A DNA stretch of 48,940 nucleotides from JACVRW01 sp035705985 (GTDB lineage: Bacteria > Actinomycetota > Thermoleophilia > Solirubrobacterales > Thermoleophilaceae): assembly GCA_035705985.1 (NCBI GenBank), contig DASSVP010000256.1, forward strand, positions 1 to 48,940, given 5' to 3'. Shown piece by piece: positions 32,140 through 40,089 of the stretch (the first letter of the stretch is position 1; the number at the start of each line of letters is the position of its first letter). Both the position numbers and the translations under genes were made by a program. Below the pieces are notes generated by a model, which saw only the letters and a program-made list of their open reading frames with translations, was not told where the DNA came from and made no database searches.

Positions 32140-33881
32140 AGCGGCCTCGAGCCGTCGCCGTTCGGCTCGGGCATCCAGAAATCGACGATGGTTCCATCGC
32201 CGGGGCTGCTCGACAGCGAGAAGTGCCCGCCCGCCGCCTCCGCGCGCTCGCGCATCGAGACGAGCCCGATGTGGCCGGGCTCCGGAGGCGCGTTCGGAGC
32301 CGGAAGGTCGAAGCCCGCACCGTCGTCCCGCACGCGCACCGCGACGCCCACGCCGCGGCGCTCGAGCAGGACCTCGACCATCCCCGCGTCGGCGTGCTTG
32401 CGGACGTTAGTGAGCGCCTCGAGCGCCACCCGGTAGAGGATCGCCCGGATCTCAGGCGCCGGCTCCCCGTCGAGCCTGTTGTCCACCCGCCAGTGGAACC
32501 CGTCGTCGCTGAACGAGTCGGCGAGGAACAGCTCGAGCGCCGTGGCCAGGCCGGCCTCGTCCAGCGCCGGTGGGCGCAGCTCGAAGAGCAGCCGGCGGAG
32601 GCGCCGGTTGGCCTCGGCGAGCGAGCGGCGGACGTTCGCGGCCGCCTCGCGCGCCTCGGGGTCGTTCAGGTCCGCGACGAGCGCGTCCATCCGCAGTCCC
32701 GCCGCGGCCACCGCCTGGGCGGTGTCGTCGTGGATGTCGAGGGCGATGCGGCGGCGCGTCTCCTCCTCGGCCGCCACAAGCTCGGACAGCAGGCGCGCCT
32801 GCTCCGCCTGGCGGTACTCGATGTCCTCGGCCGCAGCGTTGAGCGCGTGTGCCACGTCGGTGAGCTCGCCGAGCCCATGCGGCACCGGCGCCCGGGCGGT
32901 GAGGTCGCCGGCGCCGAAGCGGCGAGCCGAGTCCACGACCGCGGACGTCCAGCGCTGGAGGAGGAACTTCGTGGCGAGCCAGCTCAGAGCCAGCGCGACC
33001 AGCAGGCCGAGCGCGGCGAGCAGCAAGAACCGCCGGAGGTCCCCGTTCGGGTCGGCGAAGATCGACTCCGAGGAACGCCCGGCCGTGATGAACAGCGAGT
33101 CGCCCGCCTTGCCCCCCACGGGCGCGAAGGCGTGGATCTGCTCGACGCCGTCGAGGCCCTTCACCTCGGCGGTGCCCTGGCGCTCACGCAGCACCGTTTC
33201 CACGAGCGGGCGGTCCGGCAGCCGGTGGCCGATCAGCTCGTCGGCCTGCGGCACGCTCGCGACCACGGTGCCGTGATGGTCGAGCACCACGAAGGTGGTG
33301 TCGCGGGGAGGATCGCTCAGTGCCGTGAAGCCCGCCAGGCGCTGGATGTCGAGGCCCGCGAACAGGACACTGGGGCGAGCGCCCTTCCTGCCCGCGACCG
33401 GGTGGGCGGTGATCAGCACTTCCGTGCTCCCGAGCGGCCCCATGCCGAGGTCGCCGAGCACGAAGCCGCCCTGGCGCCGGGCCTCCCTGAACCAGCTCGC
33501 GCCAGCCACGTCCACCGGCCGCATCGGCCGCGCGAAGCCCTCCGCCGTGGTGCCGCAGTACACGCGTCCGTCAGCGCCCGCGACCCCCACCGAGCTGTAC
33601 CACTCGGTGGCTCGCGGAACGATCGCCAGCAGGCGCTCGCAGTACCCATCCCCGCCCTGGTTCGCGAGGTCCTTCGAGACCGCGCTCAGGAAGGAGGCGG
33701 TTGCGGCGACCACGCGCTGCACGTCCGCCGCGACCACGCGGGTCTGGTCGAGCACGTCGCCCTGCGCGTGCGTGCGCGCCTCGTCGCGCTCCTCGAGCGC
33801 CACGCCGAGCGCGATGATGGTGGGCGGGGCGAGCGCCACGAGCACCAGCAGGACGATCCGGCCGCGGAGTCCGAGTCGCAT
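32136..33881 (-). CDS. Membrane sensor histidine kinase (HisKA_3 type)
   Basis: A 581-residue kinase. Membrane helices at about 8-28 and 284-305 enclose an extracytoplasmic dCache-like sensor domain (about 35-275, with WYSSVGVAGADGRVYCG and VLDHHGTVVAS). A HAMP linker (305-358) leads to the HisKA_3 box RRRIALDIHDDTAQAV with phospho-His H384, then HATPase_c (N box LEALTNVRKHA, G1 RDDGAGF, G2 GHIGLVSMRERA). It should phosphorylate the NarL-type regulator whose gene converges on it. The ligand is unknown; dCache domains often bind amino acids, amines or organic acids. Confidence 0.94.
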   Translation of the reverse strand: MRLGLRGRIVLLVLVALAPPTIIALGVALEERDEARTHAQGDVLDQTRVVAADVQRVVAATASFLSAVSKDLANQGGDGYCERLLAIVPRATEWYSSVGVAGADGRVYCGTTAEGFARPMRPVDVAGASWFREARRQGGFVLGDLGMGPLGSTEVLITAHPVAGRKGARPSVLFAGLDIQRLAGFTALSDPPRDTTFVVLDHHGTVVASVPQADELIGHRLPDRPLVETVLRERQGTAEVKGLDGVEQIHAFAPVGGKAGDSLFITAGRSSESIFADPNGDLRRFLLLAALGLLVALALSWLATKFLLQRWTSAVVDSARRFGAGDLTARAPVPHGLGELTDVAHALNAAAEDIEYRQAEQARLLSELVAAEEETRRRIALDIHDDTAQAVAAAGLRMDALVADLNDPEAREAAANVRRSLAEANRRLRRLLFELRPPALDEAGLATALELFLADSFSDDGFHWRVDNRLDGEPAPEIRAILYRVALEALTNVRKHADAGMVEVLLERRGVGVAVRVRDDGAGFDLPAPNAPPEPGHIGLVSMRERAEAAGGHFSLSSSPGDGTIVDFWMPEPNGDGSRPL

Positions 33882-33936
33882 CTGGCGCAGTCTCGCTCAG
33901 TCGGCGGCTATTCGCGCGTCTAAGCTTGCGCGCCAG

Positions 33937-34536
33937 ATGCGCACGATCCGACTTGCCCTGCCCCTGGCCCTGCTGACCGCGCTCGCGCTCGCTTCCCCCG
34001 CGGCCGCCACCGAATGGCGCGTCGCCGCCCTCGACTACGAGTTCGTCGCCCCGTTCCAGCACGTCGAGGTCGGGGACTCCGTCGCGTGGAACTTCCAGAA
34101 CGATGGGCACACTTCGACGAGTGTCGCCAGGCAGGCCGAGCACTGGGACTCCGGCAGCGTCGCCGCCGGCGGCGTGTACAGGCACACGTTCACGCGTCCG
34201 GGCAGGTATCAGTACATCTGCATTCCGCACCAGACGTTTCCGATGAGGGGCGTGATCGAGGTGGGGACCGACACCGTGGCCGATTCGGTCGACAACTTCA
34301 GGTCGAAGCGCACCGGCAACCGCGTGACGCTGAGCTTCCGGCTGAGGGAACAGGCGACCGTGCGCTACTCGCTTCGGGGCCCGACGCGCCGGACGGTCAG
34401 GCTCGGCCGGCTCGCCGCAGGCACGCGGAGCTTCACGGTGCGGCGGCTGCGGCGCGGCACGTACCGCGGCGTGCTCACCGCGGTCGACAACTTCGACAAG
34501 AGGAACATCAGCCGCAACTCCTTCGTCATCCGCTAG
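33937..34536 (+). CDS. Secreted cupredoxin with C-terminal beta-domain
   Basis: A 199-residue exported protein. Signal peptide: MRTIRLALPLALLTALALAS, cleavage after AAA or AAAT (about residue 24). The cupredoxin domain has H58 (DGHTSTS), C95, H98 and M103 (YICIPHQTFPMRG), a complete type-1 copper site of plastocyanin/amicyanin type. Residues about 110-199 form a second, Arg-rich beta domain ending in NSFVIR. The ATG is placed at 33937, 10 nt after TAAGCT; it diverges from the histidine kinase. Likely function: periplasmic-side electron transfer or copper binding. Confidence 0.83.
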   Translation: MRTIRLALPLALLTALALASPAAATEWRVAALDYEFVAPFQHVEVGDSVAWNFQNDGHTSTSVARQAEHWDSGSVAAGGVYRHTFTRPGRYQYICIPHQTFPMRGVIEVGTDTVADSVDNFRSKRTGNRVTLSFRLREQATVRYSLRGPTRRTVRLGRLAAGTRSFTVRRLRRGTYRGVLTAVDNFDKRNISRNSFVIR

Positions 34537-34542
34537 GCCCCG

Positions 34543-35700
34543 GTGCGTCGGCTCGCCCTCCTCACGCTCGCACTGACACTCGCGGTATGCGGCTCGGCGT
34601 CGGCGAGGGACCCGGGGCGCTGGACGCTCACCGGCTGGAGCTCGGTCTCGATCAACTACTGGCAGGGCGTGACCTCGGCCGGCCCGGGACAGCCGCTCTT
34701 CTTCACGGGCCCGCTCGAGGGCCTGCACCGAACGGCCCGCAACCTCCGCCAGACGGGCTCGACCGGCCCAGTGATCCCGCCGTCCGTGAAGGCGGTCGAG
34801 GGCTACAACCACGTCGGTGACCCGGGCTATCAGGGCGGTCGGGTGCTCCTGCCGCTGGAGTGCTACACGCTCGGCGGCCCGAACGGCGGCAACACCTGTG
34901 GCACGGGCTCGATCGGCGTGGCCGACCCGGCCACGCTCGGGTTCGAGTACTACGTCAAGCTCGACCCGGCCGAGATCCCGAAGGCGATGTGGGTGGAAGC
35001 GCAGGGCGATCTCCTGTGGACCTCCAGCGGACCGGACCTGCTGGCGTACCGCGCGTCCGACGTGAGCGCCGCGAACGCGGCGCCGGGCGCCGCTCCCATT
35101 CGGTCGGTGCGGCGGCTGGCGGGCGCCGTGCCGCCGAGCGGCGTGACCGGCGCGGCGGTCCACCGGGGCCGGCTGCTGCTCGCGGGCGCGCAGGGGACCA
35201 CGCACCAGGTGTGGTCCGTGGACACGGACACCGGCGCGCGCCGGCTCGAGCTCGAGCTGCCGCGGGTGCAGGGCGAGGCGGAGGGGCTCGCCCAGATCCC
35301 GCTGCTCGGCGGGCGGCTCCACTTCGTGGTGGCGCCGCTGCTCGAGGAGGATCCGACGTTCGGGCCGAGTGTGGGCATGCTGCACTTCGCCACCGGCCGT
35401 TGGGCGCGGCGGGGCCTGCGCGTGACCGTGCGCGCAGCGCGCCAGAGCAGCAGGCGGCCGCGTGTGCGTACGCACGTGACGAGGCGTGGCGCGCCGGTGG
35501 AGAACGCCGTCGTGACGGTTGCCGGCGCGAGGGCCACGACCAACGCGCGCGGGCGCGCGACCGTCAGGCCTTCCCTCGCCGTGCCGGGTACCTTCGCCGC
35601 GATGGCGCACAGGGGCCGGCGGCGGGGCCGCTCCAGGTTCCTGAGGCTGGGCGATGCGCTCGGTGCGGCCGGGCCGGCCCGCGCGACGCCGGCGCGCTAG
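34543..35700 (+). CDS. Secreted protein of unknown function
   Basis: A 385-residue exported protein. The signal peptide (MRRLALLTLALTLAVCGSAS) includes C16, but LAVC followed by G could be read as a lipobox, so a lipoprotein is possible. Residues about 25-300 look like a beta-propeller-type or Kelch-like region: SSVSINYWQGVTSAGPGQPL, GYNHVGDPGYQGGRVLLPLE, HQVWSVDTDTGA and similar strands. Two cysteines in LECYTLGGPNGGNTC may form a disulfide. The C-terminal 90 residues are an Ig-like/carboxypeptidase-regulatory-like domain (APVENAVVTVAGARATTNAR). It starts with GTG 6 nt after the cupredoxin gene, so they are probably co-transcribed. Confidence 0.72.
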   Translation: MRRLALLTLALTLAVCGSASARDPGRWTLTGWSSVSINYWQGVTSAGPGQPLFFTGPLEGLHRTARNLRQTGSTGPVIPPSVKAVEGYNHVGDPGYQGGRVLLPLECYTLGGPNGGNTCGTGSIGVADPATLGFEYYVKLDPAEIPKAMWVEAQGDLLWTSSGPDLLAYRASDVSAANAAPGAAPIRSVRRLAGAVPPSGVTGAAVHRGRLLLAGAQGTTHQVWSVDTDTGARRLELELPRVQGEAEGLAQIPLLGGRLHFVVAPLLEEDPTFGPSVGMLHFATGRWARRGLRVTVRAARQSSRRPRVRTHVTRRGAPVENAVVTVAGARATTNARGRATVRPSLAVPGTFAAMAHRGRRRGRSRFLRLGDALGAAGPARATPAR

Positions 35701-36140
35701 CCGCGCTCGATCTCGCCGAGGTGCTCGACGTTCGCCACGTCGCCGCCGTCCGTGCTCGGCTCCGCGTCGAACCAGCCGTCGAGGATCTCCTCGAGCAGCG
35801 GCTCGCTCGTGGTGCGCAGCGACAGCGCGAGCACGTTCGCGTCGTTCCACCTGCGCGCCCCGCGCGCGGTCTCGGCGTCCCCGCACAGCGCGGCCCTCAC
35901 ACCGTCCACCTTGTTCGCCGCGATCGACGCGCCGGTGCCGGTCCAGCAGCACACGATGCCCTGGTCGGCCCGCCCGCCGGCCACGTCGCGCGCGGCGGCC
36001 TCGCTCGCCCAGGCCCAGTCGTCGCGCTCCTCGTCGCTGAGCGCGCCGTGAACGATCGGGTCGTGGCCGCGGCGGCGCAGCTTCTCCACCAGGGCCTCCG
36101 CCACGCCGCTCCGCTCGTCTGCCGCAACCGAGATCCGCAT
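35697..36140 (-). CDS. RpiB/LacA/LacB-family sugar-phosphate isomerase
   Basis: A 147-residue isomerase of the ribose-5-phosphate isomerase B fold. RISVAADERSGVAEALVEKL resembles the N-terminal strand with the substrate Asp (usually GxDHAG), CCWTGTGASIAANKVDGVRAAL is the GTGxG anion-binding block with Cys nucleophile-type residue and ARRWNDANVLALS the conserved NDAN motif. It interconverts ribose-5-P and ribulose-5-P or a similar pair; rpe at 44571 acts on the same product. ATG 36140 is 7 nt after TAGGCT (minus). Its stop overlaps the upstream secreted-protein stop (CTAG). Confidence 0.88.
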   Translation of the reverse strand: MRISVAADERSGVAEALVEKLRRRGHDPIVHGALSDEERDDWAWASEAAARDVAGGRADQGIVCCWTGTGASIAANKVDGVRAALCGDAETARGARRWNDANVLALSLRTTSEPLLEEILDGWFDAEPSTDGGDVANVEHLGEIERG

Positions 36141-36147
36141 CGCCCTC

Positions 36148-36157
36148 AGCCTAGTCT
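36148..36157. promoter_or_regulatory. Candidate bidirectional promoter, rpiB / Fpg gene
   Basis: AGCCTAGTCT carries TAGGCT on the minus strand and TAGTCT on the plus strand, sharing TA at 36152-36153. Each hexamer is exactly 7 nt from its start codon (ATG 36140 and GTG 36165), so both messages would be leaderless and their -10 elements overlap. Confidence 0.5.
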
Positions 36158-36164
36158 TGACGGC

Positions 36165-37013
36165 GTGCCGGAGCTGCCCGAAGTAGAGATCGCCGCACGC
36201 CGCCTGACGGCCGGCGTCGCGGGTGCGCGCGTGGAGTCGGCGCTCGCGCCGGGCCTCGTGGCGCTGAAGACGTTCGACCCGCCGCTGGACGCGCTCACCG
36301 GCCGCGAGCTCGACGGAGTGCGCCGCATCGGCAAGATGCTCGCAGTCGAGGCGGGGAACCTCACCCTGCTCGTGCACCTGATGTCGGCGGGGCGCCTCCA
36401 GCTGTTCGACGCGCGCGCGTCGCTGCGCGACCGCGCGTCGCGCATTCTCGTGCGCCTCGAGGACGGGCGCGAGCTGAGGGTGCGCGAGTTCGGCACCCAG
36501 CAGCGCGCCTGGGCGAAGCTGCTCCCGTCCGACGCCGTCGCATCGGACGAGACCGTGGCGACGCTCGGCCCGGACGCGTACCCGCCGCCCCCGCTGGAGG
36601 AGTTCGCCGAGCTGGTCGCCCAGCCGCGGCACCTGCACCCGCTGCTGCGCGACCAGCGCACGATCGCCGGGATCGGCCGGTCGTGGGTGGACGAGCTGCT
36701 GTGGACGGCGCGGCTCTCGCCCTTCCAGAAGGGCGCCGACCTGGACGGCGGTGAGCTCGAGGCGCTCCACGCCGCGTGCGAGGAGGTGCTCGGCGGCGCG
36801 CTCGCGCACTACGAGGACGTCGTCGGCGACGCCGTCCCGGACAAGATGCCGATGCCGCTCCGCGTGCACCGGCGGGCCGGCGAGGACTGCCCCCGTTGCG
36901 GCACCCGGATCGAGGCGATCCACTTCAAGGACTACGTCATGTGCTACTGCCCGCAGGAGCAGACGGGTGGACGAGTCCTGAAGGACCGGAGGCTGTCGAG
37001 GTTGCTGAAGTGA
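36165..37013 (+). CDS. Fpg/Nei-family DNA glycosylase with altered zinc finger
   Basis: A 282-residue base-excision enzyme that removes oxidised bases. PELPEVE at residues 2-8 supplies the N-terminal Pro nucleophile and catalytic Glu, and K57 (RIGKML) is the DNA-binding Lys. The H2TH region has GIGRSWVDELLWTARLSP where classic Fpg has GIGNIYADE, so an Asn is replaced. The C-terminal finger reads CPRC (C242, C245) and MCYCPQEQ (C260, C262): the usual last Cys of YCPxCQ is a Glu, and a Cys two residues earlier could substitute. GTG start with a leaderless -10. It belongs to an actinobacterial Fpg/Nei subgroup rather than classic MutM. Confidence 0.9.
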   Translation: MPELPEVEIAARRLTAGVAGARVESALAPGLVALKTFDPPLDALTGRELDGVRRIGKMLAVEAGNLTLLVHLMSAGRLQLFDARASLRDRASRILVRLEDGRELRVREFGTQQRAWAKLLPSDAVASDETVATLGPDAYPPPPLEEFAELVAQPRHLHPLLRDQRTIAGIGRSWVDELLWTARLSPFQKGADLDGGELEALHAACEEVLGGALAHYEDVVGDAVPDKMPMPLRVHRRAGEDCPRCGTRIEAIHFKDYVMCYCPQEQTGGRVLKDRRLSRLLK

Positions 37014-37082
37014 GGGGGCCGGCCCTCATCAGCTCTGCTCCTTGCGCTTCCGCCAGCCGCCCGCGCGGTTGTTCTCGTAGTC

Positions 37083-37110
37083 GATCCATAGGGGTGTCTT
37101 CCCTAGGATC
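37083..37110. terminator. Hairpin downstream of the glycosylase gene
   Basis: GATCC-A-TAGGG (37083-37093), loop, CCCTA-GGATC (37101-37110): a 10-bp stem with one bulged A. It lies 70 bp after the glycosylase stop and before the peroxiredoxin relic, so it could end the glycosylase transcript. There is no clear U-tract. Confidence 0.4.
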
Positions 37111-37118
37111 AGGCGGCA

Positions 37119-37252
37119 GTGGCTGTCGAGACGGGAGACGACGCGCCGGACGTCGAGCGGCCCGGCCAGGCCGGAGCGTGGCGGACGTGATCCCGAAGGT
37201 GTCGCCGAAGACGCACGACGAGCAGGTCCTGAAGATCCTCGGCTCGATGTGA
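37119..37252 (+). pseudogene. Probable relic of a peroxiredoxin gene with internal deletion
   Basis: GTG 37119 opens VAVETGDDAPDVERPGQAG, which looks like the N-terminus of a Bcp-type peroxiredoxin (AVEVGDxAPDFELPxxxG), then stops at 37190. In another frame, 37178-37252 reads VADVIPKVSPKTHDEQVLKI, like the C-terminus of the same family. The catalytic Cys region, about 110 residues, is missing. I infer an in-place deletion and frameshift. The second piece ends in TGA overlapping the next GTG start, an operon-like junction that survived the decay. The stretch 37014-37248 otherwise holds the hairpin and nothing else clear. Confidence 0.45.
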
Positions 37253-37671
37253 GCTGGCTGCTCGCGTCCGTGGTCGTGCTCGTGGCGGTGTACGCGGCGA
37301 TGGTCGCCGTGCTGGTCGTGGGTGGCCGGCAGTGGGACATCCGGATGATCGCCCGGCTGGTGCCCTACTGCGCGATCCTGTTCAAGCGGCTGCTCGCCGA
37401 CCCGCGGGTGGCCCCGCGCTGGAAGGTGGCGTCGGCATTCGCGCTCGTCTACCTGGCGCTCCCCTTCGACCTCGTGCCGGACTTCATCCCGGTCGCCGGC
37501 CAGCTCGACGACGCGATCCTCGTGGCACTGGTGCTCCGCGGCCTCCTCAGGAGTGCGGGGCCGGCGCTGGTCCGGCTGCACTGGCCCGGGCCGGCCGCGC
37601 TGCTGATTCCGCTCGAGCGGCTCGCGGGCTCGGCTCCGCGGGTGCCCGGTGCAGCGCCACGCCGGCGATGA
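37249..37671 (+). CDS. DUF1232 (YkvA-type) membrane protein
   Basis: A 140-residue protein with an N-terminal membrane helix (LLASVVVLVAVYAAMVAVLVV) and the DUF1232 signature VYLALPFDLVPDFIPVAGQLDD, in which the conserved DxxPDxxPxxGxxDD pattern is clear. The domain is widespread but of unknown function. Its last 30 residues are proline- and arginine-rich and overlap the convergent EamA gene by 125 nt. The GTG start is inside the stop of the upstream relic. Confidence 0.88.
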   Translation: MSWLLASVVVLVAVYAAMVAVLVVGGRQWDIRMIARLVPYCAILFKRLLADPRVAPRWKVASAFALVYLALPFDLVPDFIPVAGQLDDAILVALVLRGLLRSAGPALVRLHWPGPAALLIPLERLAGSAPRVPGAAPRRR

Positions 37672-38476
37672 CGAGCGCGACGCCAGCGACCTCGGTGAGC
37701 GAGGGCACCTGCGCGAGGACGGCGACGCCGATCACCGTTGCGGTGGCCGGTAGCAGCGAGACCAGCAGCGCGTAGGTCGCGCGCGGCAGTCGCCGCATCG
37801 CGAGCTGGTCCGACACGTACGGGACGACCGACGAGCACACGCCCACGCCCACGCCGGCGAGCAGAGCCACCGGGTCGCCGAGCGCGGGCACGACCTCCCA
37901 GCCCCCGAGCGGCGTGACGAAGACGGCGGCGGCGAGCATCGAGATCGCGAGGCCGTCGATGCCGCTGAGCTCCTCGTGCCGCGCGACCCTGTGCGCGAGC
38001 ACGATGTACGCGGCGAACAGCACCGCGTTCCCGAAGGCGAGCGCCACGCCGAGCGGCTCGCCCTCCAGCCGGACTCCCGTGAGCAGGTAGACGCCCGGCA
38101 CGGCGAGTACGAGCGCCAGCCCGTTTCGCGGCGTGCGGGCGCCGAGGGCGGCCAGCGCGATCACCGGCAGGAACTCGATCGCCGCAACCGTCCCGAGCGG
38201 AAGCCGGTCGATGGCGAGGTAGAAGCAGGCGTTCATCACGGCCAGCACCGCCCCCCACGCCAGGAGCAGCCGCCGGGCCTCGCGATCGAGGCGCGCGAAC
38301 ACCCGCCCCGGACGCCGCCAGAGCGCGAACACCAGCGCCGCCGAGGCGATCCGCAGCCACGCTACGCCGAGCACGTCGACGCGCGCGAACAGCAGGACGG
38401 CGAACGCCGGGCCGAGGTAGTGGAAGACGGCGCTGACGACGAACCAGAGGTGGGGAGGGGTCCTGTCGGCGATCAC
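37547..38476 (-). CDS. EamA/DMT-family transporter
   Basis: A 309-residue membrane protein of the drug/metabolite transporter type with ten predicted helices in two EamA halves (LWFVVSAVFHYLGPAFAVLL, then a repeat beginning GLALVLAVPGVYLLTGV and VEVVPALGDPVALLAGVGVGV). These exporters or permeases move amino acids or metabolites. The GTG at 38476 is the most likely start as LWFVVSA follows after about 9 residues. It is divergent from an Lrp-type regulator, a common arrangement for amino-acid exporters. The last 40 residues are low-complexity Ala/Pro/Arg. Confidence 0.88.
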   Translation of the reverse strand: MIADRTPPHLWFVVSAVFHYLGPAFAVLLFARVDVLGVAWLRIASAALVFALWRRPGRVFARLDREARRLLLAWGAVLAVMNACFYLAIDRLPLGTVAAIEFLPVIALAALGARTPRNGLALVLAVPGVYLLTGVRLEGEPLGVALAFGNAVLFAAYIVLAHRVARHEELSGIDGLAISMLAAAVFVTPLGGWEVVPALGDPVALLAGVGVGVCSSVVPYVSDQLAMRRLPRATYALLVSLLPATATVIGVAVLAQVPSLTEVAGVALVIAGVALHRAPAEPSPRAARAESAARPARASAAGPAPAPHS

Positions 38477-38523
38477 CGGTAGGTTCGTCGCCGACCTGCG
38501 GCTCGTACATGGTGAGTCGACGG

Positions 38524-38529
38524 TATTAT
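38524..38529 (+). promoter_or_regulatory. -10 hexamer of the Lrp gene
   Basis: TATTAT lies 7 nt before the ATG at 38537, predicting a leaderless mRNA. On the other strand the overlapping TACCGT (38520-38525, sharing TA) could serve the EamA gene, with a leader of about 35 nt. Confidence 0.5.
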
Positions 38530-38536
38530 CGGCTGA

Positions 38537-38989
38537 ATGGCTTCGAATGACCCACTCGATCCCACAAATCGCCTTCTGATCTCCGAACTGCAGCAGAACG
38601 GACGCCTGTCGGTCGCGGAGCTGGGCCGCCGCGTCGGGCTGTCCTCGCCTGCCGTGGCCGAGCGGCTCAGCCGGCTGGAGGCGAGCGGAACGATCACCGG
38701 CTACCGCGCCGAGGTCGACCCGCGCGCGGTGGGCCTGTCGCTCAGCGCGATCATCCGCGTCCGGCCCTCGCCGGGACAGATCGGGAACGTCGCCGACCTG
38801 GCCCGGGAGACGCCCGAGGTCGTGGAGTGTCACCGCGTGACGGGCGAGGACTGCTACGTCATGCGCGCGCACCTGCGCGACGTGCTGCACCTCGAAGAGG
38901 TGATCGACCGCTTCACCGTGCTCGGCCAGACGACGACGTCGATCATGCAGTCGTCGCCCGTGCCGGGCCGCCCGATCGCGCTCAGTTGA
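38537..38989 (+). CDS. Lrp/AsnC-family transcriptional regulator
   Basis: A 150-residue regulator with an N-terminal winged HTH (LDPTNRLLISELQQNGRLSV, then AELGRRVGLSSPAVAERLSR) and a C-terminal RAM/AsnC ligand domain (GLSLSAIIRVRPSPG, VVECHRVTGEDCYVMRAHL). It should oligomerise and respond to an amino acid. Divergent from the EamA transporter, its likely target. The stop overlaps the convergent cupredoxin lipoprotein stop by 8 nt. Confidence 0.94.
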   Translation: MASNDPLDPTNRLLISELQQNGRLSVAELGRRVGLSSPAVAERLSRLEASGTITGYRAEVDPRAVGLSLSAIIRVRPSPGQIGNVADLARETPEVVECHRVTGEDCYVMRAHLRDVLHLEEVIDRFTVLGQTTTSIMQSSPVPGRPIALS

Positions 38990-39380
38990 CGGTGAGCGTG
39001 CCCTCCATGCCGGCCTCCTTGTGGCCTTCGACCGGGCAATAGAACTCGTACTCGCCCGCCTTCAGGTCCGCGCTCGCCTCGGAGACACCGCCCTTCATGA
39101 CGGTGTCGCCCGCCACCTCGACGCCGTTCCCCTCGATCTCCACGGCGTGGGGGAGGTCCGACGGGTTGTCCATCACGATGGTGACCTTGCCCGCCGTCGC
39201 GGTGAGCGAGCTCTTGTCGAACTTGAGCGCGCCGCCCGGGTCGGCCGCGATCTTCAGCGTCTCGCCCCCGGCCTTCTCCTCGCCGTCCCCGCCGGAGGAG
39301 CCTGAGGCGTCGTCGCCGCCGCAGGCCGCGAGCGGCACGGTGAGGGACAGGAGCAGGGCGACGAGGGCGAAGGTGCGCAT
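38982..39380 (-). CDS. Cupredoxin lipoprotein
   Basis: A 132-residue exported lipoprotein. MRTFALVALLLSLTVPLAAC is a type-II signal peptide with lipobox LAAC (C20), then an acidic Gly/Ser/Asp linker and one cupredoxin domain. Copper ligands: H78 (LPHAVE), C115, H120 and M125 (YCPVEGHKEAGMEG). The ATG at 39380 is used; a GTG at 39395 is possible. It lies 31 nt downstream of the anti-sigma gene and is probably the third gene of that operon, so its expression may depend on the ECF sigma factor. Confidence 0.87.
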   Translation of the reverse strand: MRTFALVALLLSLTVPLAACGGDDASGSSGGDGEEKAGGETLKIAADPGGALKFDKSSLTATAGKVTIVMDNPSDLPHAVEIEGNGVEVAGDTVMKGGVSEASADLKAGEYEFYCPVEGHKEAGMEGTLTVN

Positions 39381-39411
39381 GAACGGTCTACGCACCGGCT
39401 CTGGGCCGGGT

Positions 39412-40089
39412 TCAGTACTGGAGCTCGCCGCGCATCACTTCGGCGCCACGTTCGCCGCCGCTCGAGCGGCGCGTGATCACAACCAGGTGGTACTCGCCCG
39501 GCCACACCGCGGCGGTGAGGTCGGCCGAGGTCGTCCCCTCGCCCCGTGCGTGGAAGCTGCCGCCGTTGATCCAGCGGCCGTCCTCGCGCACGCACCAGAG
39601 CTCGTACGCCCCGCGGCGCAGGCTGTCGGCTCGGATGCGCACGCGGGTCCCGGCGTCCACCGCGGCAGCCCACGCCACCGCCTGGCCGCCCCGGCCCTCG
39701 AGCTCGGCGCGCGCGTAGGCGCTGTCGTCGTCGCCCGGCCAGGCCACGACGAGCGCGACCACCAGCGCCACCACCAGCGCGGCCGCCGCGGCAAGCGGCC
39801 GCCAGCCCGGGCGCCGTCGTGGCCGCCGCCCGGGTGGCTCTGCCGTCTCCGCGCGTTCGCGCACGAAGCGGTCCAGCACCACGTCCTCCAGCTCCGGCCG
39901 CGGCGTGGCCACCGGCTCGTCGGCGTGGACCTGGTCGAGCAGGCCGGGGAGGCCGGCGAGCGCCCGCTCCTCGGCGGCGCACCGCGCGCAGCTCTCGAGG
40001 TGGCCGCGCATCTCGTCCATCTCGGCCGGCCCCAGCGCGCCGAGCACATAGGGGCCGATCAGCTCGCCGTGACGGCGGCAGCCGCTCAT
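39412..40089 (-). CDS. Membrane anti-sigma factor (RskA/ZAS type)
   Basis: A 225-residue anti-sigma factor. The cytoplasmic N-terminal zinc anti-sigma domain has H29 region HLESCARCAAE (HX3CX2C), followed by a helix, a basic linker (PPGRRPRRRPGW) and a membrane helix (about 96-116, LAAAAALVVALVVALVVAW). The extracytoplasmic part (YELWCVREDGRWINGGSFH) resembles the RskA-C domain. It would bind the ECF sigma factor next to it and release it on an envelope or redox signal. ATGA overlap with the sigma gene. Confidence 0.9.
   Translation of the reverse strand: MSGCRRHGELIGPYVLGALGPAEMDEMRGHLESCARCAAEERALAGLPGLLDQVHADEPVATPRPELEDVVLDRFVRERAETAEPPGRRPRRRPGWRPLAAAAALVVALVVALVVAWPGDDDSAYARAELEGRGGQAVAWAAAVDAGTRVRIRADSLRRGAYELWCVREDGRWINGGSFHARGEGTTSADLTAAVWPGEYHLVVITRRSSGGERGAEVMRGELQY

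Noticed and set aside
37029..37150. Minus-strand ORF ending in WIDYENNRAGGWRKRKEQS
   Set aside because: The end looks protein-like, but the upstream part is antisense to other coding sequence, it contains the hairpin, no start or RBS is convincing and no family is recognised.
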